DNA of 64,000 nt from positions 253,887,330-253,951,329 of the forward strand of contig JAIOJX010000026.1 in NCBI GenBank assembly GCA_022376925.1, written 5' to 3'. A program made the translations under genes and the position numbers. The DNA is from Tragulus kanchil (lineage: Eukaryota; Chordata; Mammalia; Artiodactyla; Tragulidae). Position 1 is the stretch's first letter, and every line of letters begins with the position of its first letter. The notes under the pieces were generated by a model, which was not told the origin of the DNA, searched no databases, and worked only from the letters and a program-made list of their open reading frames with translations. Shown here one piece after another: positions 35,735 to 47,905 of the stretch.

Positions 35735-35970
35735 TACAGTGTTTAAGCCCATAGTCCTGGGCTTCTCTGGTGGCTCAGATGGTTAAAAAAAAAAGCCCAT
35801 AGTCCCTGGAGTCACTGTTCGGTTCAAATCCTGCCTTTGCCATTTGCTAATTGTGACATCAGTGCATTTTAAACCTTTCTATGATGACTGAGCGTCTTCA
35901 CTCTAGAATGAGGCAGGCAGTGCCTCTTCAATAGCATTGCCAAGAAGGTGGATTAAGTGATCTGATCTGT
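35735..35970 (+). mobile_element. MIR SINE, split by a tiny insertion
   Basis: The MIR head region before 35758 and the body after 35794 ('ggttcaaatcctgcctttgc', 'catttgctaattgtgacat') are collinear, interrupted by a 30-35 bp insertion. Confidence 0.65.
35759..35793 (+). mobile_element. Head-only Bov-tA insertion (tRNA 5' part plus A tail)
   Basis: Only gggcttctctggtggctcag and the next few bases of the SINE head are present, followed directly by ten A. A direct repeat agcccatagtcc flanks it (left copy ending near 35757, right copy 35794-35805), as in L1-driven retroposition. Confidence 0.75.
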
Positions 35971-36890
35971 GTGGTGGATAGTAAGTTGAGTGTTGACAAG
36001 AGGCTTTATTCATGTCCAAGTTCATGAAGACTGTTGCCATTACATGTACCTTGTTCTTTCTTGTTTTCCTTTCAGACACTCATAGGAAACTCCAAACACG
36101 CTGCGTACTTTCTGTAAATACTCTTCTTTTCTGCAAAAAACTTGATTGCAAAGCTGTACTCCAGTTCTGCCATGTACTTTACCTTCCTCTTCTATTTCTA
36201 GCTCTCATATTCCTCTTTTCTCATTACTGCCAAGAAAACCAACTCAGCATTCTCCTCTATGAAACTGAAATTCTTGAAGTTGTTGAAAAAGGTATATAAA
36301 AGTACATCCGATATGAACAGCTCACATGAGTTGCTGAGGGCGATTCAAGGTGGAGGAGATTTGTTCTGTTATGTATTGATTCTTTCATACATTTCACAAA
36401 CAAATTTCGACTGCCACAGACTTGTGACTGTAAGAGAGTTTGTATCACGCAGCTGGAGGTAAAAAGTCAAATGTCGTGTGGACTCTGTCCTTAGGGGGAG
36501 GAAGGTTTTATATCCCTTTTCCATTATTACGCACCTGACTTTAACACAAATTAAACCCATGTTTATAAAATATATATTATTTTGAAATTTTTAACTTTCT
36601 TTGCATCTAATGAATCTGCTGAGATGATGAAAACTGAGGCCGTACAGGGAATGAGCAATTAGTTTGTTCATGTAAAGATGCCAGAACTAGCTGGATTTTT
36701 TCCTTTTTCATCTCCCCCACCCTCTTCTCATTGCTTATTAATGGAATCAAATCTGGTGAGTAATTTGAACATCTTCAGAATTTAAATTTCTGAATTTCTC
36801 TAGAAGACCTAGCATAGAAAACTTTGGTTCTTTATCCAGATGCCATTAGCTTTTAGCCCAACATATTTATGTTTTAAATAAGGAAAGCAT
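35971..36890. other. Unassigned DNA
   Basis: A 95-codon open frame at 36012-36299 starts with a hydrophobic stretch, but nothing else supports a gene. Confidence 0.35.
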
Positions 36891-39050
36891 CTTAAAGATT
36901 TCTTCAAGGTTTTGAGGACAGGAAAGACAGAGTACCTTTTAGCATTAAAGGTATCTGTAGATTTCTCATTTCCTGTCCCTGCTGTATTCACCTTCAATAT
37001 TTCTTTCCTATCAACAGATTTCTAAACAGCTCTCCAATAGCATTCCGTTTGAAAAGGAATTGATTTTGTCTTGAGGTAGCTAACATTAGGAGCTAAGTGC
37101 ATATTTCCTGTTTAATCATTTCAACTTCATTTCATAAAAATGAGTGCACTGAGTATTTAACCTATTTGGTGAAATACAGACCTTTGGCCTACTTCCTAAG
37201 AAAACCCAATAAGAACTTAAGAGGCGGCAGTTTTGGAAGCAGTTTTAAGTATATAATTAAAAACAAATCTAGAATTCTCAGATTGCATTGGATAAAAATT
37301 TCAGGATTTCTGGGGGTCATTCTCACAAAGCACCCAATCCAATCACCGGTCTGGGCTTGGAATCTCATTACACACTGACCTGTGGTCACCCTGATGTATA
37401 ATGCCTTATCATTGCAGGGACACCCCAAAGCAGCTCCCTGCAACTATGATCAAGAGGAAGGTTTTCATCACGTAGATTCAGAATCTGTGTCAGGTAATTT
37501 TAATCACTGGTTCTAGAGAAATCAATGGAGGACTCACAAAACAAGTTCAAAATTCTATTCCACAACTCATTACATTTCTAAAGACAGATTGACATCTCCA
37601 GTTCTGTCAACAGTTCCTATGTTCCAGCTCTGTGTTGAACAGACACCAATTTGTTTCTGGTGTGTTCCGCTGTGGCACCCAATCTCCTGAAGCTGACTGA
37701 GCAGAGCAAAGCCAATCAGGACTTTCATCAACTTTATTTCAGGCAGTGGGGTTCTAATTAAATAAAGCCTTAAATGACACAGACAACTTTGGCAACTTAG
37801 TCCCTAAACTGCAATCTATTGAATGTAATAGCAGTTACTAAATCAGTTTCATAACTATTTACCAAGTAATATTGCTACCAGCACACCTCCCTATCATTAA
37901 TAACCACGAATACCATTTCTGCTACTTTGTGTCAGGGACTATTCAACTGTTTTACATATATTAATTCACTTAAAGATTTCTTCAAGGTTTTGAGGACAGG
38001 AAAGACAGAGTACCTTTTAGCATTAAAGGTATCTGTAGATTTCTCATTTCCTGTCCCTGCTGTATTCACCTTCAATATTTCTTTCCTATCAACAGATTTC
38101 TAAACAGCTCTCCAATAGCATTCCGTTTGAAAAGGAATTGATTTTGTCTTGAGGTAGCTAACATTAGGAGCTAAGTGCATATTTCCTGTTTAATCATTTC
38201 AACTTCATTTCATAAAAATGAGTGCACTGAGTATTTAACCTATTTGGTGAAATACAGCCCTTTTGGCCTACTTCCTAAGAAAACCCAATAAGAACTTAAG
38301 AGGCGGCAGTTTTGGAAGCAGTTTTAAGTATATAATTAAAAACAAATCTAGAATTCTCAGATTGCATTGGATAAAAATTTCAGGATTTCTGGGGGTCATT
38401 CTCACAAAGCACCCAATCCAATCACCGGTCTGGGCTTGGAATCTCATTACACACTGACCTGTGGTCACCCTGATGTATAATGCCTTATCATTGCAGGGAC
38501 ACCCCAAAGCAGCTCCCTGCAACTATGATCAAGAGGAAGGTTTTCATCACGTAGATTCAGAATCTGTGTCAGGTAATTTTAATCACTGGTTCTAGAGAAA
38601 TCAATGGAGGACTCACAAAACAAGTTCAAAATTCTATTCCACAACTCATTACATTTCTAAAGACAGATTGACATCTCCAGTTCTGTCAACAGTTCCTATG
38701 TTCCAGCTCTGTGTTGAACAGACACCAATTTGTTTCTGGTGTGTTCCGCTGTGGCACCCAATCTCCTGAAGCTGACTGAGCAGAGCAAAGCCAATCAGGA
38801 CTTTCATCAACTTTATTTCAGGCAGTGGGGTTCTAATTAAATAAAGCCTTAAATGACACAGACAACTTTGGCAACTTAGTCCCTAAACTGCAATCTATTG
38901 AATGTAATAGCAGTTACTAAATCAGTTTCATAACTATTTACCAAGTAATATTGCTACCAGCACACCTCCCTATCATTAATAACCACGAATACCATTTCTG
39001 CTACTTTGTGTCAGGGACTATTCAACTGTTTTACATATATTAATTCACTT
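36891..39050 (+). repeat. Direct duplication 9 (about 1.08 kb, adjacent)
   Basis: 36891-37971 is repeated at 37969-39050 with a constant offset of 1078-1079. The join shares the bases 'ctt'. The one difference I noticed is acagacctttggcc against acagcccttttggcc. Confidence 0.95.
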
Positions 39051-41068
39051 AAGATACTATGAGTTGGGTATTACTCTTCCCATTTACTGATGTGGAAATT
39101 GAGGCAGTTCAGGAGAGAGGAACTAACTTACTCAAGTTTATACAGGTCATTAGTGACAGCGACAAAGAACAAACACAAATGCTCCAATTATATACAGAAA
39201 AGATCTCACAATGAGTTGGCTCTTCCAGTAAGAGGTTGGTCACATTTCTATTAGGTATGGACTTATATTTCTGAATCATGAGCTCTCATCCTAGGTTTTA
39301 TATCGTTAGCAATTATAATTTGCTTGTTTTCTAACTACCTTATCCAAGATACTGATAAAAATGTAAAAAAAGACAAGGCTAAACTAAGATAGATCCTCTG
39401 TGCATTACGCAGAGCCATCTACCAGACTGATATCTTCTATCAACCAAAAACTTTGGATAGAAGTGTTCAACCATATATGTGACTTTATGCCACTTTTGTA
39501 GCTGAAGATTTCTTAACACAAATGTCACAATACACTTGTGTGTTGCAATCATTTGTGAGGTTTTCATAACTAATTTATTTCTTAAAAAACAGAGCAGATT
39601 AAAGAATATCAAATTAAAATCACTCTCATTCAATTCATTTTATCAAACTCTCCTGAGTATGATAAATAAGGTAGGGGGTTATAACTGGCATGGGGATAAA
39701 AGTAGATTTGCTCTTGGGAGATTGGCAAGTAGATAACTCAGCCCTCAAACGTGCAGTGGTGGAAAAAAATGGCAAATGTTGTTCTGGCCCACATTTGCCC
39801 ATATGAGTTATAAGGAGTTAATGAGAAACTTTGCAAAACTCATTTTAAATATTTCTTCTCTTCATTCTCATGGCCATAATTTTGCATTTCTTTTAGAGCA
39901 TTAGAATGGATTTTTCACCAGTTTATTCAAAATTTCCAAAAAAAAAAAATTAAGTGGGGTTCTAATTAAATAAAGCCTTAAATGACACAGACAACTTTGG
40001 CAACTTAGTCCCTAAACTGCAATCTATTGAATGTAATAGCAGTTACTAAATCAGTTTCATAACTATTTACCAAGTAATATTGCTACCAGCACACCTCCCT
40101 ATCATTAATAACCACGAATACCATTTCTGCTACTTTGTGTCAGGGACTATTCAACTGTTTTACATATATTAATTCACTTAAGATACTATGAGTTGGGTAT
40201 TACTCTTCCCATTTACTGATGTGGAAATTGAGGCAGTTCAGGAGAGAGGAACTAACTTACTCAAGTTTATACAGGTCATTAGTGACAGCGACAAAGAACA
40301 AACACAAATGCTCCAATTATATACAGAAAAGATCTCACAATGAGTTGGCTCTTCCAGTAAGAGGTTGGTCACATTTCTATTAGGTATGGACTTATATTTC
40401 TGAATCATGAGCTCTCATCCTAGGTTTTATATCGTTAGCAATTATAATTTGCTTGTTTTCTAACTACCTTATCCAAGATACTGATAAAAATGTAAAAAAA
40501 GACAAGGCTAAACTAAGATAGATCCTCTGTGCATTACGCAGAGCCATCTACCAGACTGATATCTTCTATCAACCAAAAACTTTGGATAGAAGTGTTCAAC
40601 CATATATGTGACTTTATGCCACTTTTGTAGCTGAAGATTTCTTAACACAAATGTCACAATACACTTGTGTGTTGCAATCATTTGTGAGGTTTTCATAACT
40701 AATTTATTTCTTAAAAAACAGAGCAGATTAAAGAATATCAAATTAAAATCACTCTCATTCAATTCATTTTATCAAACTCTCCTGAGTATGATAAATAAGG
40801 TAGGGGGTTATAACTGGCATGGGGATAAAAGTAGATTTGCTCTTGGGAGATTGGCAAGTAGATAACTCAGCCCTCAAACGTGCAGTGGTGGAAAAAAATG
40901 GCAAATGTTGTTCTGGCCCACATTTGCCCATATGAGTTATAAGGAGTTAATGAGAAACTTTGCAAAACTCATTTTAAATATTTCTTCTCTTCATTCTCAT
41001 GGCCATAATTTTGCATTTCTTTTAGAGCATTAGAATGGATTTTTCACCAGTTTATTCAAAAAAATTTC
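38824..41068 (+). repeat. Direct duplication 10 (about 1.12 kb, adjacent, chained to 9)
   Basis: 38824 to about 39936 is repeated at 39953-41068 (offset 1129). The first ~227 bases also occur at 37744-37970, so this segment is present three times. An A-run filler (39937-39952) separates the copies. Confidence 0.95.
39012..39175 (-). mobile_element. MIR SINE, antisense (copy at 40141-40304)
   Basis: Antisense MIR blocks: 'ttttacatatattaattcac', 'cccatttactgatgtgg' and 'attgaggcagttcagg'. The left ~40 bases also occur at 37930-37970. Confidence 0.75.
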
Positions 41069-42045
41069 AAAAATACAGAAAAATTGGAAAGAATAATATA
41101 ATTAACACTTATATACCACTTAGATTCAATACTTTGTTTGCTTTATTTGTATTTATATCTGTATATTTTATTTTCTGACCTATTTGAAAATAAGTAGCAG
41201 GCATCTCCTGGGCCAGTCATTTGCCTATTAGATCTATTTTCTGTTCTTCCTCTGTGTTGCTCTGTGTATCACAGGGGGTTAGTGCCAGCAAACCACATTT
41301 CTCAGACTCCATTGCAACTGGGTTTTGTTTAGATTTTGGCCAATGAGAAACATTGGCTAGAGATTGGCTGTGAGAAGTGAAGTGAAGACAGGATATTTCT
41401 TATACACTTCTTGTACTTTGGGAAGTGTCTTTGGCTGTATCTTTATTTCTGCCAAATTACTCTTTTCTCCATGGTCCAGGCTTCCCCTGGGGATTCCGTA
41501 CCACAGTACTCATTGGAACAACCCTGGCTCCTGGGCTCTGGTAACACCATCTTTGAATTGGCAGCGGCTTCTTCTTTTGTGACTCTTTGAATCGACCCCT
41601 TGTCCTTTGTTTGCTTTAAACACTTCTAACACCTTTTTAAACAGCTCCCTGTATTGAATGCTTTCTTTTCAACTTCTTTCCTTGTGAGTTGTTTCCTGAT
41701 TCTGAAAAACAAAGGCTTTAAATTCTTTGATACACTTCTTCTAAAATAAGGACATTTTTCTATCAACCTCAATATCATTATCACTTAAGAAACTTACTAA
41801 TAACATTTCTAATATCATCTAGTGCTCTATTTCATAGTAACATTTCCCTACTTGTCTCCAAAATGCTCTTTATAGTGATTTCTTCAAATCCAATCCAATC
41901 TAGTTCACTTCTTGCAATTGATTATTATGTTATTTTAGTTTCTCCTAAATCTGAAAAACTCCAAGATTTTTCCCCCATGGCATTGAATTTTTGAGGATAC
42001 CAGATGAGTTGTTTTCTAGAATGTTCTGTACTCTAGATTATTGTG
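41069..42045. other. Unassigned DNA
   Basis: 41200-41600 looks like an old interspersed repeat ('gattttggccaatgagaa') that I cannot name. No gene. Confidence 0.35.
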
Positions 42046-42073
42046 ATTTTTTTTTCTTTTTGGTGTAGCTAGA

Positions 42074-42203
42074 CTTCTTTTTTTTCCGTTCACTGCACAA
42101 CATGACATACATGCAGATCTTAATTCCTCATTCACGGATGGAACTCACACCCCCTGGAGTGGAATCACAGAGTCTTAACTGCTAGACCACCAGTGAAGTC
42201 CCA
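42074..42203 (-). mobile_element. CHR-like tRNA SINE, short form, antisense
   Basis: Poly(T), then 'gcagatcttaattcctcatt', then the inverted head 'cttaactgctagaccaccag' and 'gaagtccc'. This fits the short CHR-type SINE of cetartiodactyls and differs from the long GC-rich family by lacking its body. Confidence 0.75.
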
Positions 42204-42412
42204 TCTAACCTTAAACTTAGGGATTTTATAATCTGGAAGTCAGGTATAAAGCCTTGATTAAATTCAAGTTAATTTTTGGCAAGAATGAGTCATAGGTTTA
42301 TTTTATATTGTGCCATACCAGCAAACAACATGGCAGGATGTGATGAAATGTTTAATCACTAGGGTAAAATTATGACAATCAGATCTTATACATAATCAAT
42401 GATAAGGGTATT

Positions 42413-42552
42413 TTTTGTTTTTGCCATTTTTTGTAGGCCATATGATAGTTGATTGAATATTAGTGTTGTATTGAACTGAATATTAGTATTGTATTTCTGT
42501 TACATTTTTGTAACAGCTATCATATAGTTTACAAAAAATGGCAAAAACAAAA
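42413..42552. repeat. Imperfect inverted repeat, 39-bp arms
   Basis: Left arm 42413-42451 (contains gtttttgccattttttgta) and right arm 42514-42552 (contains acaaaaaatggcaaaaac) are inverted copies; I count four mismatches in the 35-bp core. The 62-bp centre holds a direct repeat (tgaatattagtgttgta / tgaatattagtattgta), and a second perfect small stem, ctgttac/gtaacag, at 42497-42516 overlaps the start of the right arm. Confidence 0.85.
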
Positions 42553-43264
42553 TGCAAATGTGAAAAATATAAACTCATCACTGAAAAAAGCTTATATTTA
42601 GAAATATGATATTAATATTCAATGCATACATGTATATATCTTAGTGATCTTTATAGTTTATATAGAATACTACCTTGGGGGCTGTACACATTCTGCAAAT
42701 ATTTACAAAATGAATGACCAACCATGAATTTTATAGTCTGAGTGCTTTCTCTTATACCCTAGTTTCTCTTCCACTGATGTCTTTTTTGCTAATCTCCTTT
42801 TTTTTTTTTTTTAAACTTTTACATTCAGTAAAGAAACAATGACACAGAAATGGGTTGGAACTAAAGTTAACTTGCTTTCTGCCCACTCAAATCAGTTGAC
42901 TCAGTGTGTCCAAAATCGAACTCATCATTGCTCCTACCAAACTTGCTCTTCTTGTATTGCTTGACTTAGTGATTAGCCTCATTCAACAGCACTACCCACC
43001 CACTGGGGACTCATTTTTGACCTGTGACTGTCACTCAGGCCTCTCATCCAATTATTCCCTAAGGTGTGCCTATTCTGACTACCTGGCTGTGTCTTCTTCA
43101 ATAACTTGAATCTTGTTACTATTACACAAGGTCAATTTTTCACCAACTCTCTCTTAAGCTACTTTCCAAAACTGGACTCCCTACTTCCAGGCTCTTGCTT
43201 TTAAATCTTTCTTCCACATTGCTTTCAGGAAGTTTGTTCTGATATGCAGAGTTTTTCATCCCAG
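42553..43264. other. Unassigned DNA
   Basis: Includes a poly(T) run at about 42799-42813. 43020-43135 may belong to an L2. Confidence 0.35.
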
Positions 43265-43640
43265 TCTCCTGCTTAAAATCCTTTCACTGTTCTTATCACC
43301 TGCAGGAGGCAAAGCCCTCCCTGTCAATGTGCTGTTCAGCTCTTCAGTCTCACACCTCAAGTGTGTTGCTTCTTGCTCTCTCTCCAGTAGCCCTTGTGTG
43401 TTACAGCTACACAGCAGACTATGCTGTGTGTCCTCATCGGCACTCTTGTGTCCACGTTGTTCCTTCTCCTTAGAATGTCCCTTCACTTCGTACTCACCTG
43501 AGAACCTCTACCCATGTCTCAAATCTCAGCCAAAAGATGGCCTTTATGAAAGTCCTTTCCTGACTCTCTCAGAAAATGAATTGTTGAATCTGAATACCCA
43601 GAACAGGGCTGACCTGAGGAGGTGATCAGTATATGTTCTC
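43265..43640 (+). mobile_element. L2 LINE 3' region
   Basis: 'ctcctgcttaaaatcctttc', 'tccttctccttagaatgtcc', 'atgtctcaaatctcagcc' and 'tcctttcctgactctctcag' follow the L2 3' end order. Confidence 0.6.
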
Positions 43641-43669
43641 CTACCATAGTGAAGTGGGTACTCTGCCAC

Positions 43670-46049
43670 ACTTTTCTTGACGACCTTCAAAAGACCTTTC
43701 CTGCTCCATCTTTTCATCTGAATCAGTCCCATCCCCATGAATCTCTCTTTGAACAAAATTTTCCTTTATTGCCTGAACTTGTGATGGCTAGATATGAATA
43801 CAAAGTGATTAAAAATATAAAAATATGCCCCCAAAGTGGCCACTTGAGGCTTAAATATCCTCAGATCAGCATCAGGGTCTCTGCTTAGGCTATAGAGAAA
43901 GTCTGGGGGCAGAAGTCTAATGAGGTCACAGAAACCATCAGGCCAGAGTATGTAATTGCCACAAGTCAAGGGCCAAAACAGAATATGGGAGCCACAGAAA
44001 GGCTAAAGCTTAGAAGAAATAGCCTTAAGAATTCCACTGTATCCATCCTTCCATGTCATCTTTGGGGATATGCAAGCCGATGGTAAATCTGGAAATCTGG
44101 AAGTTTATAGCTTGTACCAGCTCTGTGAAATCACAAAATTGGGCTGAAAATAGTCGTATAAAAAGGAAGAGGATTGGTCTTAAATTGCATCACATTGAAT
44201 AACCTTTTTTTTCCCCCTTGAATGAATCTATCTCTGTTTTTTTGCCTCTTTTAGAGCCTAGCAAATGAAAACCAGAGACCTAGAAAAGAATAAAAATAAA
44301 CCAATGATGAATTTTAACAAGGCCAATTCAGAAGAATGCAAATACTACTGCATGACTCTGGATAGAAGAAGGAAAAATGTTCAAAGAAAAATGATTATAC
44401 AAAGTATGATAAAAATATCAGCACAAAGTATGTGAAAGTGTAACACGTGAAAAATAGAAATTTCTAACTTCTCTGTGTGCTTAATATCTGATAATCATGT
44501 TACTCCTCAAGAAATCCTCTAAGACCTTCCTAATGTATTTGAAATAAAGTCAAAAATCTTTAGCATGACCTGCAGAATCATGGGATTTATCTATTTTCTA
44601 GGTGGGACTAGTGGTAAAGAATCCACCTGCCAATGTAGGAGACACAGAGATGTGGGTTTGATCCCTGGGTTGGAAAGATCCCATGAAGAAGGTAATGGCA
44701 GCCCACTCCAGTATTCTTGCCTGGAAAATCCCCAAGGACAGAGGAGCCTGGCAAGCTGCAGTCCATAGGGTTGCACAGAGTCAGACATGACTGAAGCAAG
44801 TTAGCATGCAAGTATAGATAAGGTGCTGTGGGACAGGGCTTCAGGCTTAAGGATATCAGCTGGAAAAACTTTTCTTGACGACCTTCAAAAGACTTCCCCA
44901 TCTTTTCATCTGAATCAGTCCCATCCCCATGAATCTCTCTTTGAACAAAATTTTCCTTTATTGCCTGAACTTGTGATGGCTAGATATGAATACAAAGTGA
45001 TTAAAAATATAAAAATATGCCCCCAAAGTGGCCACTTGAGGCTTAAATATCCTCAGATCAGCATCAGGGTCTCTGCTTAGGCTATAGAGAAAGTCTGGGG
45101 GCAGAAGTCTAATGAGGTCACAGAAACCATCAGGCCAGAGTATGTAATTGCCACAAGTCAAGGGCCAAAACAGAATATGGGAGCCACAGAAAGGCTAAAG
45201 CTTAGAAGAAATAGCCTTAAGAATTCCACTGTATCCATCCTTCCATGTCATCTTTGGGGATATGCAAGCCGATGGTAAATCTGGAAATCTGGAAGTTTAT
45301 AGCTTGTACCAGCTCTGTGAAATCACAAAATTGGGCTGAAAATAGTCGTATAAAAAGGAAGAGGATTGGTCTTAAATTGCATCACATTGAATAACCTTTT
45401 TTTTCCCCCTTGAATGAATCTATCTCTGTTTTTTTGCCTCTTTTAGAGCCTAGCAAATGAAAACCAGAGACCTAGAAAAGAATAAAAATAAACCAATGAT
45501 GAATTTTAACAAGGCCAATTCAGAAGAATGCAAATACTACTGCATGACTCTGGATAGAAGAAGGAAAAATGTTCAAAGAAAAATGATTATACAAAGTATG
45601 ATAAAAATATCAGCACAAAGTATGTGAAAGTGTAACACGTGAAAAATAGAAATTTCTAACTTCTCTGTGTGCTTAATATCTGATAATCATGTTACTCCTC
45701 AAGAAATCCTCTAAGACCTTCCTAATGTATTTGAAATAAAGTCAAAAATCTTTAGCATGACCTGCAGAATCATGGGATTTATCTATTTTCTAGGTGGGAC
45801 TAGTGGTAAAGAATCCACCTGCCAATGTAGGAGACACAGAGATGTGGGTTTGATCCCTGGGTTGGAAAGATCCCATGAAGAAGGTAATGGCAGCCCACTC
45901 CAGTATTCTTGCCTGGAAAATCCCCAAGGACAGAGGAGCCTGGCAAGCTGCAGTCCATAGGGTTGCACAGAGTCAGACATGACTGAAGCAAGTTAGCATG
46001 CAAGTATAGATAAGGTGCTGTGGGACAGGGCTTCAGGCTTAAGGATATC
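43670..46049 (+). repeat. Direct duplication 11 (about 1.19 kb, adjacent)
   Basis: 43670-44857 is repeated at 44868-46049. Near the left edge cctttcctgctccatc is shortened to cttccccatc; the interior is almost identical. It contains one Bov-tA per copy, about 10 filler bases lie between copies. Confidence 0.95.
44598..44808 (+). mobile_element. Bov-tA type SINE, sense (copy at 45790-46000)
   Basis: Head (ggtgggactagtggtaaaga), B-box-like ggtttgatccc, Bov-A body (ccactccagtattcttgcc) and end (gagtcagacatgactgaag). The second copy is a duplicate at the same site. Confidence 0.9.
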
Positions 46050-46805
46050 TGAGTTGAGTCTTGAGAAAACTGGAGTTATACGTATATGTGTGTCTGTGTA
46101 TATACACACAGAGGCACACACATTACATTATGTAGCAACAAAGTGACATAGTATATTTAGACAAGGACAGTTAAAACTCAATGATCAACAATGTACAAGA
46201 GATGGAGCAAAAGCAGACAAACAACAACTGTTTGTCTTGTAACAAACAGTTTATAAGAACAGGTTATAGACACATAAAAGACTGCAATTATGGCACAGGC
46301 TGTTTCCTATCCCAACATCATTCTCCTCTTCCCCCTTAACTGTGGCAAGTCTTCAGTCATATTTACTAGACATTTCTGTTTCTCCTTCTTTTAATAAATG
46401 GTAAGATTCCACTTCTCTGTTCCCTGTAGTTATACATGACCATGTGATTTGCTTTAGCCAATAAAATACAAACTTTAAACACCAGACTGAGTGAGATTCA
46501 TGTTCTCTCTCTCCCTTCTTCCCTGTGTCTCTTTCTCTCCTATGATGACTGTCAGTGTTTCTCACAATGGTACTGGGTTTTAGAGTGAAAACACCATGGA
46601 TCAGAACCCTAACAATCCATGATGGTCATGTAATAGGAGAGCAAAATAAATCTTTGTTGTGTTAAGCCTCCGAGATTTTGAGATTGTTAGCTCCTGCAGC
46701 ATGACCTATCTGATTCTGATAAATGGGACCAAGGTTTTATTTAGGGCGGCAATGCACTCAGAGGAGATATTTCCCAGACTCTTTTGCAGATGGATGTTGT
46801 CAAGT
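46050..46805. other. Unassigned DNA with a short TG/CA tract
   Basis: Alternating TG/TA/CA sequence at about 46078-46125. 46350-46680 resembles an old unnamed repeat. No gene. Confidence 0.35.
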
Positions 46806-47020
46806 AAACGCTTCCCCGGTGGTAGTGGTAAAGGACCTGCCTGCCAATTCAGGAGACTTCGGGTGTGCTGGTTCGATTCCTGGGTCAGGTAGATCCCCTG
46901 GAGGAGGGCATGGCAATCCACTCCAGTATTCTTGCCTGGAGAATCCCATGGAAGACAGAGGAGTCTGGCTGGCTACGGTCTATAGGGTGTAAAGAGTCAG
47001 ACACAACTGAAGCAACTTAG
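46806..47020 (+). mobile_element. Bov-tA type SINE, sense
   Basis: Head 'cgcttccccggtggtagtgg', B box 'ggttcgattcc', Bov-A body and 'gagtcagacacaactgaagc'. Confidence 0.9.
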
Positions 47021-47215
47021 CACACATACATGCATTGTCAGCTAACTGAGTGCTTGATGTACGACATAGTGGGAATGTTTATAATTTCTGGGAAGATGAA
47101 TAAAGAAAAGTGACATAGCTGGAGCGGACCCTTCATGGTCTCTTGTCCTTCCTCCTGTCATTCAGATTCAGGCCATGATCACCACACACTATCTTGGGCC
47201 GTGAAGCAACAGAAT

Positions 47216-47905
47216 TTATTATAAAACTGAACATGCAACTATGATACCACCCAGCAATTGAACCCTTGGACATTTATCCTAGAGAAATTAAACCTTAAGT
47301 TTGCACAAATGTTCATAGCTATTTTATTCAAAATAGCCCCAAATTGCAAAATATCCTAGATTTTTTTCAAGAAGTAAATTGTTAAATGAACTGTTGTTTA
47401 GTCACTCAGTTGTGTCTGACTCTTTGAAACCCCACCAAGCTCCTCTGTCTATTGGGACTTTCCAGGTAAGAACACTGAAGTGGATTGCTATTTCCTTCTC
47501 CAAAAAGAACTGTGGTACACCAGTAATATGGACTACTACTCAACAATAAGAGGAAACAAACTCTCGACACATAACACATGTAACAACATTGATGAATCTC
47601 CAGAAAATTATGCTAAGTGATAAACCCCAATATTACATACAATATGATTTCATTTGTATCATATTCTTGAAATGACAAAATTACACAGAGAATAAGTTAC
47701 TGATCACAACTTGCACTGATGAAAATGTTCTGTACTTGGCTATTATTGCTATCAATATCCTGATGTGACACTGTGCTACAGTTTTGCAACATGTTACCAC
47801 TGGCGAGAACTGGGCAAAGAGTACATAGTATCTATCTGTAGTATTTCTTACAATTGCATATGAATCCATAATAATATCGAAAGTAAGCAAAACAGAACAA
47901 AACCT
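47216..47905 (+). mobile_element. Ancient L1M 3' region, sense, with a nested Bov-A
   Basis: 'cccagcaattgaaccc', 'attcaaaatagccccaaa', 'atgctaagtgataaacccc' and 'acagttttgcaacatgttac' are L1M ORF2-end/3' UTR sequence in sense. Interrupted at 47393-47503. Confidence 0.75.
47393..47503 (-). mobile_element. Bov-A fragment nested in L1M, antisense
   Basis: 'gtttagtcactcagttgtgt', 'ctctgtctattgggactttc' and 'gatttgctatttcc'-like blocks; flanked by gaactg on each side (47388-47393 and 47507-47512). Confidence 0.75.

Noticed and set aside
36012..36299. 95-codon frame with a signal-peptide-like start
   Set aside because: Hydrophobic N-termini arise easily from T-rich DNA; no homologous protein recognised, no splice structure or conservation visible.
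7064..41068. Tandem repeats as a satellite or segmental-duplication cluster
   Set aside because: Each unit is different in sequence from the others and is present only two (or partly three) times; a satellite would repeat the same unit.
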